10,980 nt of DNA from CAG-791 sp963591995. Lineage in GTDB: Bacteria > Bacillota > Clostridia > Lachnospirales > Lachnospiraceae. The position numbers and the translations under genes are program-made. The DNA is taken from the NCBI GenBank assembly GCA_963591995.1, contig CAVAUJ010000073.1, positions 1-10,980 on the forward strand. The letters run 5' to 3'. The notes below the pieces were generated by a model. The model saw only the letters and a list, made by a program, of their open reading frames with translations. It did not search any database and was not told the origin of the DNA. Below, one piece after another: positions 1-9,100 of this stretch; positions within the stretch are counted from its first letter, which is position 1, and the number at the start of each line of letters is the position of its first letter.

Positions 1-177
1 CTCGCCAGCCAAGCGACAGGGTGGCGGAGAATGTCCGGATCAGGGGCCTTGCGAGGCCTCGGTGCTTGCGAGCGTATTCTGCGAGCTTAGCACCGCTAGG
101 TCCGCGCACGGAACGAGAGTGACCCTGATCGGACAACTCCGCCAGGACCCGTCGCCAACCGGCGGGTGTACAGTAAC
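1..177. mobile_element. MITE-like hairpin repeat element, copy 1 (left end cut by window edge)
   Basis: This is a non-coding element matching 10712-10889 at about 92% (13 substitutions and one 1-base indel counted by eye). About 11 bases of its left terminus lie outside the window. The arms form a long imperfect stem: GCGAC at 13-17 pairs with GTCGC at 151-155, and the GGCGGAG block near 23-29 pairs with CTCCGCC near 137-143. The loop region holds a small hairpin (CGGTGCT at 60-66 with AGCACCG at 89-95) and a TCCG/CGGA hairpin near 101-112. The right end finishes in GTAAC at 173-177. The target-site duplication cannot be checked because the left flank is missing. Nine of the 13 substitutions relative to copy 2 fall in the last 25 bases. 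No recognisable protein is encoded; open frames across it share translated segments only because the DNA is repeated. Confidence 0.8.
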
Positions 178-207
178 CATATTCCCGGATCGTTTCCTGA
201 CCACAGA

Positions 208-216
208 TGATATACT
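208..216 (+). promoter_or_regulatory. Candidate extended -10 promoter for the GH43 gene
   Basis: TGATATACT matches an extended -10 (TGN then TATACT, one base from TATAAT). No good -35 hexamer is visible 16-18 bases upstream, which is tolerable for extended -10 promoters. Transcription would begin near 222-223 and give a leader of about 100 nt before the GH43 start, with the 231-260 hairpin inside it. This is inferred from sequence only. Confidence 0.35.
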
Positions 217-230
217 AAGGCATCGGGACA

Positions 231-260
231 GGCGTCTGTCCTCCGACAGACACCGTTTTT
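231..260 (+). terminator. Rho-independent terminator or leader attenuator upstream of the GH43 gene
   Basis: GGCGTCTGTC (231-240) pairs with GACAGACACC (245-254) across a CTCC loop, with one C-A mismatch, and is followed directly by GTTTTT (255-260). This is the classic intrinsic terminator layout reading rightwards. It may end transcription entering from the left, or attenuate the GH43 leader if the 208-216 promoter is used. An upstream GGACAG (226-231) can pair with CTGTCC (236-241) and would exclude the terminator stem. Confidence 0.65.
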
Positions 261-322
261 CCGCGAAACCAGTCAGGTCAGTTATGTAAGAATCGATGTA
301 ACAGAGTGAGGAGCCGACATCC

Positions 323-2155
323 ATGAGCACACATTATTGCAATCCCATCAACGTCGAATACAAGTACCAGTTCATCCGTTCGAATCCTTCCGTGGTCGGT
401 CCGGATGGTCCTCCTTTGCAGATTTCCCGCGAGGCGGCGGATCCTTCCCTGATCCTCTTCCGGGGGAAATACTATATTTTCGCATCGATGACCCTCTCGG
501 TCTGGGTGTCCGATGATCTGGTGCATTGGACCGTGCATCCGCTGCCGGAGGAGCTCCCGCTGTACGATTACGCGCCGGATGTCACTGTAGTCGGCGACTA
601 CGTTTATTTTTGTGCGTCCCGCAGCGGCCGGATCTGCGACTTCTACCGCACCCGTGATATTCTGAACGGCCCCTATGAGAAAATCCCCGGAACCTTTGAT
701 TTCTGGGATCCCAACCTGTTCGTCGATGATGACGGCCGGTTCTATTTCTACTACGGCTGCACCAACATCTTTCCCATTTACGGCACCGAGCTTGATCCCG
801 CCACCATGAAGCCCATCGGCGAACGGCATGAGCTGATCTTCGGGGATCCGTTCCGCCATGGCTATGAGCGATGCGGGGAGAATCACACCGCGCCGCCGCT
901 TTCACAGGAGGAGCTGGCAAACGTCATTGACGAGCATCTTGCCGCCTCCGGCCGAAACCGCTCGATGCTCTCCGAGGCGGAGCTTACCGGTCTGCGCAGT
1001 GCCTTTTCCCGGATGCCGTACATTGAAGGTGCCTGGATGAACAAACACAACGGCCGGTACTATCTCCAATATGCCTTCCCCGGCACAGAGTTCAACATTT
1101 ACGGCGACGGTGTGTATGAGGCAGATGCCCCCCTCGGCCCCTTTTATCCCGCCGCGAACAATCCCTACTCCTATGAGCCCGGCGGCTTTTTCCCCGGAGC
1201 CGGACACGGCTCCACGACCGAGGATGCGACCGGGAGCTTCTGGCACACGGCGAGCATGCGCATCAGCGTCAATCACATGTTCGAGCGGCGCTGCGGCCTC
1301 TGGCCCGCCGGCTTTGATGCGGACGGCGTCCTCTTCTGCAACCAGAATTACGGCGACTGGCCCATTTGCGTGGAAAAGGCAAGGCGCGATCCCTTTGCCG
1401 AGCCGGATTATATGCTGCTCTCCCGCGGCGCTGCGGCAACGGCCTCCTCGGAGGCGGAAGGTCATCCCGTTTCCTCCGCCTTTGACGAAAATGTCAAAAC
1501 CTTCTGGAAGGCAGCCTCTGCGGCGCCCGGCGAATGGATCCTGACGGATCTCGGTGAGGTCATGGATGTCCGCGGTGTACAGATCAATTTTGCCGATGAC
1601 CTGCCGCAGCTCCCTTCTCCCGGCCCGATCCCGAAGGATGCCGACCGCTTCATTGACCGGGAGCACCGTGTCACAAGATGGATCCTCGAGGGCTCTGCAG
1701 ATGCAGAAACCTATGTCGTCATTGCCGATAAATCCAAGGCGGATACCAATCTTCCGAACGACTATCTCGACCTGGAGGAGAGCTGCCGGATCCGCTTTTT
1801 AAGGCTCACCGTTCTGGAGATTCCGTTTGGCGTTGCCCCCTGCATTTCCGGTCTTCGCGTCTTCGGCAAAAAGGACGGAGAGCCGCCGATGGCTCCTTCC
1901 TACCGGGCGGTCCGAAACGGGGATCTGGATATGACGGTGACCGTCACCTCTGCAGATCCTGCCGCAGACGGCTACAACATCTGCTGGGGCTATGCACCGG
2001 ACAAGCTCTATCACAGCGCTCTTGTCTTTGACAGGCAGACACGGATCGGTGCTCTCTCGAAGGGGCAGACTGTTTATGTGCGCGTGGATGCCTTCGGCAA
2101 AACCGGCATCACGCATGGGGCGGAGCGGATCATGCTCCCGGGAAATACCGATTAA
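323..2155 (+). CDS. GH43-type glycoside hydrolase with C-terminal discoidin-like (F5/8 type C) domain
   Basis: The 610-residue product is a predicted family 43 glycosidase, the family of beta-xylosidases and alpha-L-arabinofuranosidases; the exact substrate cannot be read from sequence. Residues 35-360 form the five-bladed propeller. They carry the expected general base Asp40 (in ADPSL), the pKa-modulating Asp129 (WDPNLFVDDDG), the acid Glu235 (PYIEGAWM) and the conserved His295 (GAGHGS). Residues about 368-515 resemble an F5/8 type C/discoidin domain (an ASSEAEG-like start, SAFDENVKTFWKA, WILTDLG, RFLRLTV, LRVFG). Residues about 522-605 look like a fibronectin type III fold. No signal peptide is visible, so it probably acts in the cytoplasm on imported oligosaccharides. 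The ATG at 323 is preceded by TGAGGAG at 307-313 with a 9-base spacer. No sugar transporter or regulator gene is visible beside it. Family confidence is high and substrate confidence low. Confidence 0.88.
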   Translation: MSTHYCNPINVEYKYQFIRSNPSVVGPDGPPLQISREAADPSLILFRGKYYIFASMTLSVWVSDDLVHWTVHPLPEELPLYDYAPDVTVVGDYVYFCASRSGRICDFYRTRDILNGPYEKIPGTFDFWDPNLFVDDDGRFYFYYGCTNIFPIYGTELDPATMKPIGERHELIFGDPFRHGYERCGENHTAPPLSQEELANVIDEHLAASGRNRSMLSEAELTGLRSAFSRMPYIEGAWMNKHNGRYYLQYAFPGTEFNIYGDGVYEADAPLGPFYPAANNPYSYEPGGFFPGAGHGSTTEDATGSFWHTASMRISVNHMFERRCGLWPAGFDADGVLFCNQNYGDWPICVEKARRDPFAEPDYMLLSRGAAATASSEAEGHPVSSAFDENVKTFWKAASAAPGEWILTDLGEVMDVRGVQINFADDLPQLPSPGPIPKDADRFIDREHRVTRWILEGSADAETYVVIADKSKADTNLPNDYLDLEESCRIRFLRLTVLEIPFGVAPCISGLRVFGKKDGEPPMAPSYRAVRNGDLDMTVTVTSADPAADGYNICWGYAPDKLYHSALVFDRQTRIGALSKGQTVYVRVDAFGKTGITHGAERIMLPGNTD

Positions 2156-2184
2156 GGAAATGCTGATTTAATCAGCATTTCCTT
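2154..2184. terminator. Bidirectional terminator between convergent GH43 gene and addA
   Basis: A perfect 15-bp inverted repeat (AAGGAAATGCTGATT / AATCAGCATTTCCTT) is centred on T2169. It overlaps the GH43 stop codon and lies 11 bases beyond the addA stop. Its A-rich left and T-rich right ends are symmetrical, so it can act as an intrinsic terminator on either strand. The pure T-run is short, so efficiency is uncertain. Confidence 0.75.
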
Positions 2185-2195
2185 TCGGAACCTCC

Positions 2196-5100
2196 TTAAG
2201 ACAATCGGATTTCCCGTCGCAGATGGAAGGAATACAGGATCTTCTCGGAAACCGGCAGCTGCAGCATTTTCTCGAGAGCCTCCGCGTATTCCTCCAGCTG
2301 CACGCGGTAGCGCTCTGCCAGCTCCTGCTGCGTCTTCACATAGTCCGTCTTGTAATCCACGACCACAATGCGGCGATCCTTCCCCTCCCCTTCAACGAAA
2401 AAGGCATCCATGATTCCCTGCATCAGGATGGTCTCCTCCTGCGGAAAATCCGGATTCAGCCGGTTGGCCGGCAGTCCCAGAACAAAGGGCTGCTCCCTGC
2501 GAAGGAGTCCCTTTTCCTCTGCCTCTGCCATTCTGTGCGCAATTCCCGAGCGCAGGAAGGGAAGGAATACCTGCGGTGTCAGCACATCCGCATAGGAGGC
2601 CGGCATAGTCCCCTCCGCAATCAATGCCTGCACTCTCTCCCTGAACTGCTCCGCGGTCACGGCAGACGGCGTTCTCCATGCGCGGTAATCTATTTTCTCA
2701 CACATCCGGTGAATGGCCGTTCCGCGCTCCGCTCCGCTCAGCCTTCCTGCCGCATCGACCGCCGCTCCCTCCTCTTCCATCTCCGCCGCAAAGCGGGGTC
2801 TTGGCAGAACCGGCTCCGCCGAGAACTGCCCCGCCGGGAACTGCTCCGCCGCCCCCTCTCCCGGTGCGACCAGCTCGCTTTCTCCCAGCATCGATGCGCG
2901 CTTGAGCTCTGTCACCGTTGTCTTGGTGAACAGGCCCTTTCCGGAGGCATACGGATAAACCCAGCGGAACCTGCGCTGCAGGCGCGCTGCAAGCTCCGGA
3001 TCCGGAAGCTGCTCCGGGATCCTTGTCTCCTCCATCTGCTGCAGTCTGCCAAGGAGAATTCCCTGCTCCATCTGATTCTCCAGGCCGGAAAGCTGCAGGT
3101 CCGAGACGGAAACCGTCTGCAGTCGTATGGGCTCCGCCCCCTCTTCCCGCAATGCCTCCATACTCTCCAGAATGAGTGTCATGAAATCGCCGGAGCTCCG
3201 GATGACGGATACCGGAAGCTTCTCGGACGGCAGCTGCACGGCGGCCAGCTCCGTCTGCACCTTCTGCAGCGTCCTTGCGGCATCCCTTGTATAGCCCATG
3301 AGGATCAGCTTCTCCTTGGCCCTTGTCATGGCAACATAAAGAATCCGCAGCTCCTCGCCCAGGGCATCCCGTTCGATCTTATCGGCCACAACCTGCTGAC
3401 GCAGGGTCGGCACCTGGCTGCGAAGCTCCGGGGCGACATAGCTGACGCCAAGGCCCATGTCGGCATCCTGCAGCAGGACACTCCTGGTATCCCTCCTGTA
3501 GGAATAGGCGGATCCCAGTCCGCAAACCAGACACACCGGATACTCCAGTCCCTTGCTCTTGTGAATGGTTGTGAGGCGCACCACATCTGCGTTCTCATCC
3601 AGCGTTCCCGCCTCCCCGTAATCCACTTCGAACGTATGCATCTGGTCAATGCTGCGAAGAAACCGGAAAAGACCTGCGTATTCTCCCTGCTCAAAATTCT
3701 CTGCCTTCACCAGAAGCGAATGCAGATTGGCATAGCGCTGCTCGCCCGCCGGCAGGGCACGGACGTAGCACCCGTACCCGGTATCCCGGATCAGCTCGCC
3801 CACCAGCTCGTGCACCGGTGTCATTGTCATTTTGCTGCGATAGGAATCCAGCTGCTCCAGAAATGCCGCGCAGCGCTCCCGCAAAGCGGCGGACACGGCC
3901 GGTGTTCCGTCTGCCGGTTTTTCCGCCTCTTTCGAATCCTCCGGTTCCTTTCTTCCTGCTGCCGCAAGGAGGCAGTCATAAAGGAGCTTGTCCTTCTCCC
4001 CACGGTAAATGCACCGCAGCTGTCCGATTTCATCCTCCGAAAAGCCTCCGAAAAATCCGCGCAATGCCCCGTACAGCGGGATGTCCTGCCGCGGGTTGTC
4101 AATGATCCGCAGCATCTGAAGGATGCACCGCACCTCCTGGGCGGCAAAATAACCGCCCCTGTACTCCAGATGGAGCGGAATGCCCTCCTTTTCAAAGATC
4201 TCCCGGAACGCATCCTGTCTGCCGGAGGCGGAGCGCACCAGAATCACAATGTCACGATAACGAAGCGGCCGCAGCTTGCCCGTCTCTTCGTCGGTGACCT
4301 GCAGCTGCGCCATGAGCTCGTGAATCCGCTGCGCCGCCGCCAGAGCCTCCTTGCGCGCCGAGGAGAGTGCGGCAATGGCATCCTCCTCGGAATCCTCACC
4401 GTCCTTTTGCGCAGCAGCTTCCTCTCCGGACTCTGCCGCCTTTCCGTCGACGAGAAGGAACTCTGTCCGATAGGGATCCTCCGGGCCCGTTTCCTTCCAC
4501 GGCTCGGGATAATCGGCTCCCGTCTTTAGGGCGACCGTTTTGTCATAGTTCACGCCGCCGATTTCCCTTCGCATAACCTTCGTGCACACGGCGTTTGCAG
4601 CCTCGAGCACCTCACTTCGCGAGCGAAAGTTCCGGTCCAGATCAATGCGCTCCGTCTGCGGATCATCTGCCCGATAGGTATCAAACTTCTGCTGGAAAAT
4701 TTCCGGTCTGGCATTCCGAAAGCGGTAGATGCTCTGTTTTACATCACCTACCATGAATCGGGCATACCGCCCCTCCCGCTTTGAGACAAAGCAAGGATTC
4801 TTCTCCCCGGCCAATGCGGACAGCAGCAGCTCCTGCACATCATTGCTGTCCTGATACTCATCAATCAGAATTTCATCGTAATACGCCCGAAGGCCCTCTG
4901 CGGTCTGCGTGAGGACGATCCGTCCATCCTCCCGGCGGCGCACGAGAAGCTCCAGCGCCAGATGCTCCAGATCCGTGAAGTCAATACAATTCCTGTCCTT
5001 TTTCTTCTGTGCCAGAAAACGGCGATAGCCAAGGACCAGATCCATCAGGGTGCACAGGGGGCCCTGTACCTCCTGCATTCTCGCGATCGTCCGCTCCGGA

Positions 5101-6104
5101 TTCTCGCAGATCCTGCCGCTCCATTCCGCCATTCTCTCCTTGAGCTTTTTGCGAAGCCCTGCCACGGCCTCCTTCCGTGCAGGGTTAATGCCGTTCTCCT
5201 GCATTTTCCGGACTGCCGGCATTCTGCCGAAGGAAAATGCCGCCACCTGCTCCAGCTCTTCCCGAACGCCCTCTGCCGTTTGCTCCTCGCACAGCCTCCC
5301 CGTCAGCCTCTGCGCCATATCCTCCAGTCGATCGAACAAGGCATCCGCTTCCTCATCAAGAAGCTTCAGATAGGGGAAGGGGCCGTCCGGAAGCGCTGCG
5401 ATTCTGCGCATGGCGCGGTGCATCGCCGCAAACTCCGGAAGTGCTGCCACCTGCTGCAGCAGCAGCTCCCGGTACCACGCGCTGCCTTCGAGCTCCTCCC
5501 GCGTCTTTGCCGCATAATCCTTTTTGCGTTCCGCAAGCCATACCTCCGGAAAGGCCTGCGAATCCGCCTGCGCGGAAAGCTTCCGGATCAGGCTCTCCAG
5601 CTCCCTGTCGCTTCGCTTCGGGCAAAAATACTCCACGCAGCGCACGAATTCCGGGGTCTTCTCCCGATAGCATTCCTCCAGATACTGTCCGATGGCATCC
5701 CCCTTGAGCAGCTCATTCTGCGTTTCATCCATCAGACGAAAGCCCGGATCCAGTCCGATCTCACTGAAATGGTTCCGCAGAAGGAAGCTGCAGAAGCTGT
5801 CGATCGTCGTGATCTGCGCATGGTGCAGGAGCGTTTCCTGCCTCTGCAGATGACGGTCTCCCGGGTGCTCCAAAAGGCGTGCCGAGATCGCTTTGCCGAT
5901 TCTCTCCCGCATCTGTGCTGCCGCCGCCCGCGTGAAGGTCACCACCAGCAGCCGGTCAATGTCCATGGGATGATCGCCCTCGCTGATCATCCGGACAATG
6001 CGCTCCACCAGAACAGCGGTCTTGCCGCTGCCGGCTGCTGCGGAAACCAGAATATTGTGATTTCTGGCATTCAGTATTTTCTGCTGCTGTTCGGTAAATT
6101 TCAT
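2196..6104 (-). CDS. addA: ATP-dependent helicase/nuclease subunit A (AddA)
   Basis: This is the large subunit of the AddAB (RexAB) helicase-nuclease, which unwinds and resects double-strand DNA ends, responds to Chi and prepares 3' tails for RecA. The 1302 residues read from the ATG at 6104 hold all superfamily 1A (UvrD-like) motifs: Walker A SAAAGSGKT at 21-29, VVTFTRAAA at about 54-62, TIDSFCSF, DEYQDSN at 415-421, GDVKQSIYRFR, LDRNFRSRSE, TTIHKSKGLEYP at about 843-854 and LYVAMTRAKEK at about 920-931. A C-terminal RecB-type nuclease has GTAIH near 1126, GIMDAFF and DYKTD at about 1250-1254, so both activities look intact. It is slightly longer than typical AddA (about 1200-1240), partly because of a Glu/Ala-rich insert in the middle (AESGEEAAAQKDGEDSEED). 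The gene starts 61 bases after addB, as expected for one transcript. A TTG at 6110 is a rival start. Confidence 0.97.
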   Translation of the reverse strand: MKFTEQQQKILNARNHNILVSAAAGSGKTAVLVERIVRMISEGDHPMDIDRLLVVTFTRAAAAQMRERIGKAISARLLEHPGDRHLQRQETLLHHAQITTIDSFCSFLLRNHFSEIGLDPGFRLMDETQNELLKGDAIGQYLEECYREKTPEFVRCVEYFCPKRSDRELESLIRKLSAQADSQAFPEVWLAERKKDYAAKTREELEGSAWYRELLLQQVAALPEFAAMHRAMRRIAALPDGPFPYLKLLDEEADALFDRLEDMAQRLTGRLCEEQTAEGVREELEQVAAFSFGRMPAVRKMQENGINPARKEAVAGLRKKLKERMAEWSGRICENPERTIARMQEVQGPLCTLMDLVLGYRRFLAQKKKDRNCIDFTDLEHLALELLVRRREDGRIVLTQTAEGLRAYYDEILIDEYQDSNDVQELLLSALAGEKNPCFVSKREGRYARFMVGDVKQSIYRFRNARPEIFQQKFDTYRADDPQTERIDLDRNFRSRSEVLEAANAVCTKVMRREIGGVNYDKTVALKTGADYPEPWKETGPEDPYRTEFLLVDGKAAESGEEAAAQKDGEDSEEDAIAALSSARKEALAAAQRIHELMAQLQVTDEETGKLRPLRYRDIVILVRSASGRQDAFREIFEKEGIPLHLEYRGGYFAAQEVRCILQMLRIIDNPRQDIPLYGALRGFFGGFSEDEIGQLRCIYRGEKDKLLYDCLLAAAGRKEPEDSKEAEKPADGTPAVSAALRERCAAFLEQLDSYRSKMTMTPVHELVGELIRDTGYGCYVRALPAGEQRYANLHSLLVKAENFEQGEYAGLFRFLRSIDQMHTFEVDYGEAGTLDENADVVRLTTIHKSKGLEYPVCLVCGLGSAYSYRRDTRSVLLQDADMGLGVSYVAPELRSQVPTLRQQVVADKIERDALGEELRILYVAMTRAKEKLILMGYTRDAARTLQKVQTELAAVQLPSEKLPVSVIRSSGDFMTLILESMEALREEGAEPIRLQTVSVSDLQLSGLENQMEQGILLGRLQQMEETRIPEQLPDPELAARLQRRFRWVYPYASGKGLFTKTTVTELKRASMLGESELVAPGEGAAEQFPAGQFSAEPVLPRPRFAAEMEEEGAAVDAAGRLSGAERGTAIHRMCEKIDYRAWRTPSAVTAEQFRERVQALIAEGTMPASYADVLTPQVFLPFLRSGIAHRMAEAEEKGLLRREQPFVLGLPANRLNPDFPQEETILMQGIMDAFFVEGEGKDRRIVVVDYKTDYVKTQQELAERYRVQLEEYAEALEKMLQLPVSEKILYSFHLRREIRLS

Positions 6105-6107
6105 GGC

Positions 6108-6123
6108 CAAGGTACTGTCTCCT
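6108..6123 (-). promoter_or_regulatory. addA ribosome binding site and competing TTG start
   Basis: On the minus strand AGGAGA (6123-6118) lies 7 bases before TTG (6110-6108), then GCC, then the ATG at 6104. The spacing to the TTG is ideal, while the spacing to the ATG is 13 bases, which is long. The TTG would add only Met-Ala to the N-terminus. Either start gives a normal AddA. The open frame upstream to 6278 has no family-like sequence and overlaps the addB end. Confidence 0.55.
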
Positions 6124-6165
6124 GCACTTGTTGCGATTGGTATCCGTCGTGCCGCCGCTGACGGC

Positions 6166-9100
6166 TCATATTTTGCGCCATTCGTATCCCGGGAGCCTGC
6201 GGTCAAACCCGCAGACGTCCTTATAGGGACAGTAGGTGCAGAACGTGGTGCGGGTATCCAGCTCTGCCGGATTGGCATCGGTCCTGCCTTTTAAGATATC
6301 CTCTGCCAGTCTGCAGATGGTTTCCTGCATCCCTTCGGTCAACGCCTGCCATTCCTCCGCGGTAAGTGTGCTGCTGCCGGATTCGGAAACGGCGCCGTCC
6401 TTATTGATGTGAACCGGTATCACCTGTGAGCTTTCGCCGGCTCCGAGCTTCCGGTCCAGATGCTGCAGAATCTCCTGCTCTCTCCCCACATATCCGGTGG
6501 GCCGCAGCCGCTCCCGCAGCATGGCCTGCCCGCTTTCCAGCGCGGCCGCGGGGCCGGAGCACTCTTTTTCCTCCAGGATTTTTTCCGACTTCTCGGGCGA
6601 AAGCATGGGCTGATCAAACCGGCTGTAGAGCATCGCCGCCGGAACCGCCGTAATCCCCGGCTCGTGCTTCTCCATGGCTCTTCGCATTACTTCCATGTAG
6701 AGCGGCAGCTGCAGCTCCAGCCCGGCCCGGATCCGGTTCAGATCCAGACTCCTGGAACCGGACTTGTAATCCAGAATCTTGATATAGACCCTCGCATCCT
6801 CCCGGGCCAGATCCACCCGGTCAATCCGTCCCTCCAAAAGGAGCGTTCCGTTCTCCAGCGGATATTGCAGCTCTCCCCTTCCGCCGAAGCCCTGCTCCAG
6901 TGCCGCAGGATAAAAATCCCCCTGCTGCAGCTGAAACTGCAGCGCATCAATTGTCTGCTGCAATGCCCGCTCCATGCGCTGCAGCTCATAGGCGCCGCGC
7001 TCGGTCGCATACATAACCTGTTCCCGATAGGAGCCCGCCTGCTCCTGCAGTGCTGCCCGCACCAGCTCCCTTCCGGTTTCCTTTGAAAAATCCATCCAGG
7101 AAATGCCCCGCTCCTGCAGGAGCTGTCCGAAACGCTGGATGCTCCCATGGAGAATCGTGCCGGAATCCTTTGCCTCAACGCGGTAGATCTCCCGCTCCTG
7201 CAGCTGCAGACCGTATCGAAGGAATTGCCGAAGGTAGCAGCCGGCCGCCGTCTCAAGCCGCGTCACGGAGCCCTTGATCCGTTTCTGATAGAGGAGCTGC
7301 GCCGTCTCCGGCGACAGAGGCCGCGGCGAATACCGGGCAAAGGCCGCCTTCCGCAGGCGGATCAGTGCATCCCGCCCCTGCCGCTCCTCGGACTGCAGGC
7401 AGGTGCCGTACAAGGTCAGCACCTCCTCTGCACCCTTTTGGTCCCTCCGGAATCTTCCGTCGGCGTACCGGCGAAGAGATTCCGAAAGAAAGCCTGCCGC
7501 ATCCTTTGTCGACCACAGCTGTTCGGAAACCGGTCTCTCTTCCGGAATCTCCCGCCGCAGCCCCGGGAACAGCTGCTCCAGCAATCCGACCAGATAGGAC
7601 GGCCGCAGACTGCCGCCGTTCGCGTCCATTTTTGCATACGACAAATAAAGCCGATCCGTCGGCTTGGTCAGATTCATGTAAAGATACAGTCGCTGGATGT
7701 ACATCTGCTGGCGCGGTGTCGGCGCCAGCTCCCCGCCGGTTTCCTTCAGAAAATCCGATTCCTGCAGAAATTCCCGGTCAAAATCCGACAAAAGCCCTCC
7801 CTTGGACGCGCTTCCGGGGATGATTCCGTCGTTCACGCCAACAACGAACAGAACACGGATCTGGGAAAGCCTCGTCCGTTCGATGTCTCCCGCAAGGATC
7901 CGGTCCACCTGCTGCGGCAGGGTCCCCAGACGGATCTCCGCAAAGCCTGCCTCCAGCAGCTCCAGGAATTCCCCGGCCGTCAAGGGCTCTTCCCCCAAAA
8001 GCTCGTGGATTTCGTCCAGAAGATCAAGGACGGCCCGATAGATCTGCCGGTATTCCATGGCCGCAGCCGTATCTCCTGCCTCCTTCCGGGCATCCGCCAT
8101 GGCCTCCATCTGCTCGCCCGCCCGGATTCCCGTCAGAAACCGGTACAGCGCCTTCGCGCGTTCCCCCGCCGTAGCTCGTCCCTTCCCCCGGAGCGGTCGG
8201 ATGCCCTGAAGGAAGACCTGACGCATCTCCTCGAATTCCGCATCAAAGGCACTCTCCCACCGTTTCCGCGCGGCGATGCCATGCTGCAGACAGTAATTCT
8301 CCAGCCTGTCCACCTGCTCCGTCAAAAGCCCCGACAGACCGCTCCGCAGGTAACGGAAGACGGTTTCATAGGAATAATCTCCTCCGCCGATCTCCAGCGC
8401 GCTCCGAATGCTCTCCGTCAGCGGATTCTGCAGGATGGCGCGGCCGGCATCCAGATATACCGGTATCTCATAGCGGGCTGCCGCAATTGAAATCTCCTCT
8501 GCATAGGAGGAAAGATCTCCCGTCACGATGGCAAAATCCCGATATTGATAGCCTTCCTGCTCCATCAGTTCCCGGATCCGCAGGAAAACCTGCCGCACCT
8601 CTTCCGTCGGATTGCCGGCCAGAACGATATGCACCGGGGTGTCGCCCGGTTGACCGGCACCGGACACGGTTTCCGGCTGCTGCGCCGCATTCTTATAGGG
8701 CTGCACCGGATAACGGAACAGGCACCGCTCCAGATGCGCCAGTGCCGGATTGTGTGCAAAGCGCCCCTCAAAGTTCACGTACCAGGTATCCTCCCGCGGC
8801 ACACCGGCCCGCGCCGCCATCTTCACCAGCGTGGCCGCCGTCTTCCGCGTGAGGTAGAACAGATCCTGCTCCTCAAAGGGTGCCCCGTCCAGCACCTCTT
8901 CGATCGGCGTCCCGCCGTCCGGCGCGTAATCCAATGCAAAGATCACCTCTTTTGCATTCTGCATCAACGCGAGCAGGACACGGTTCTGCACCGGCGTAAA
9001 GCCGGTAAAGCCGTCGAATACAAAGACGCTCTCCGCCACAAGCCTCGAGTGCGGCACAGCCTCCGCCAGAAGGTCCAGCGTCTCCTCTCCCGTGATGTAG

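Noticed and set aside
40..330. Minus-strand open frame across element copy 1, and a similar one at 10635-10967
   Set aside because: Both share the peptide GSWRSCPIR only because both cross the repeated DNA; flanking sequence is unrelated and the element is better explained as a non-coding hairpin.
902..1666. Minus-strand open frame of 254 codons opposite the GH43 gene
   Set aside because: The GH43 reading frame has intact catalytic residues and a good ribosome binding site; the antisense frame is a compositional shadow.
2223..4529. Plus-strand open frame of 768 codons opposite addA
   Set aside because: It mirrors addA codons in a GC-rich gene, its translation is Leu/His/Arg/Gln-rich with no domain, and addA on the other strand is complete and motif-verified.
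6105..6278. 58-residue N-terminal extension of AddA reaching into the addB 3' end
   Set aside because: No similarity to AddA N-termini, no good ribosome binding site, and it would overlap addB by 113 bases; AGGAGA before 6110 marks the real start region.
7147..8490. Plus-strand open frame of 447 codons opposite addB (also 8545-9537 and 4962-6161)
   Set aside because: Same shadow effect opposite well-supported addB and addA; no ribosome binding sites or recognisable motifs.
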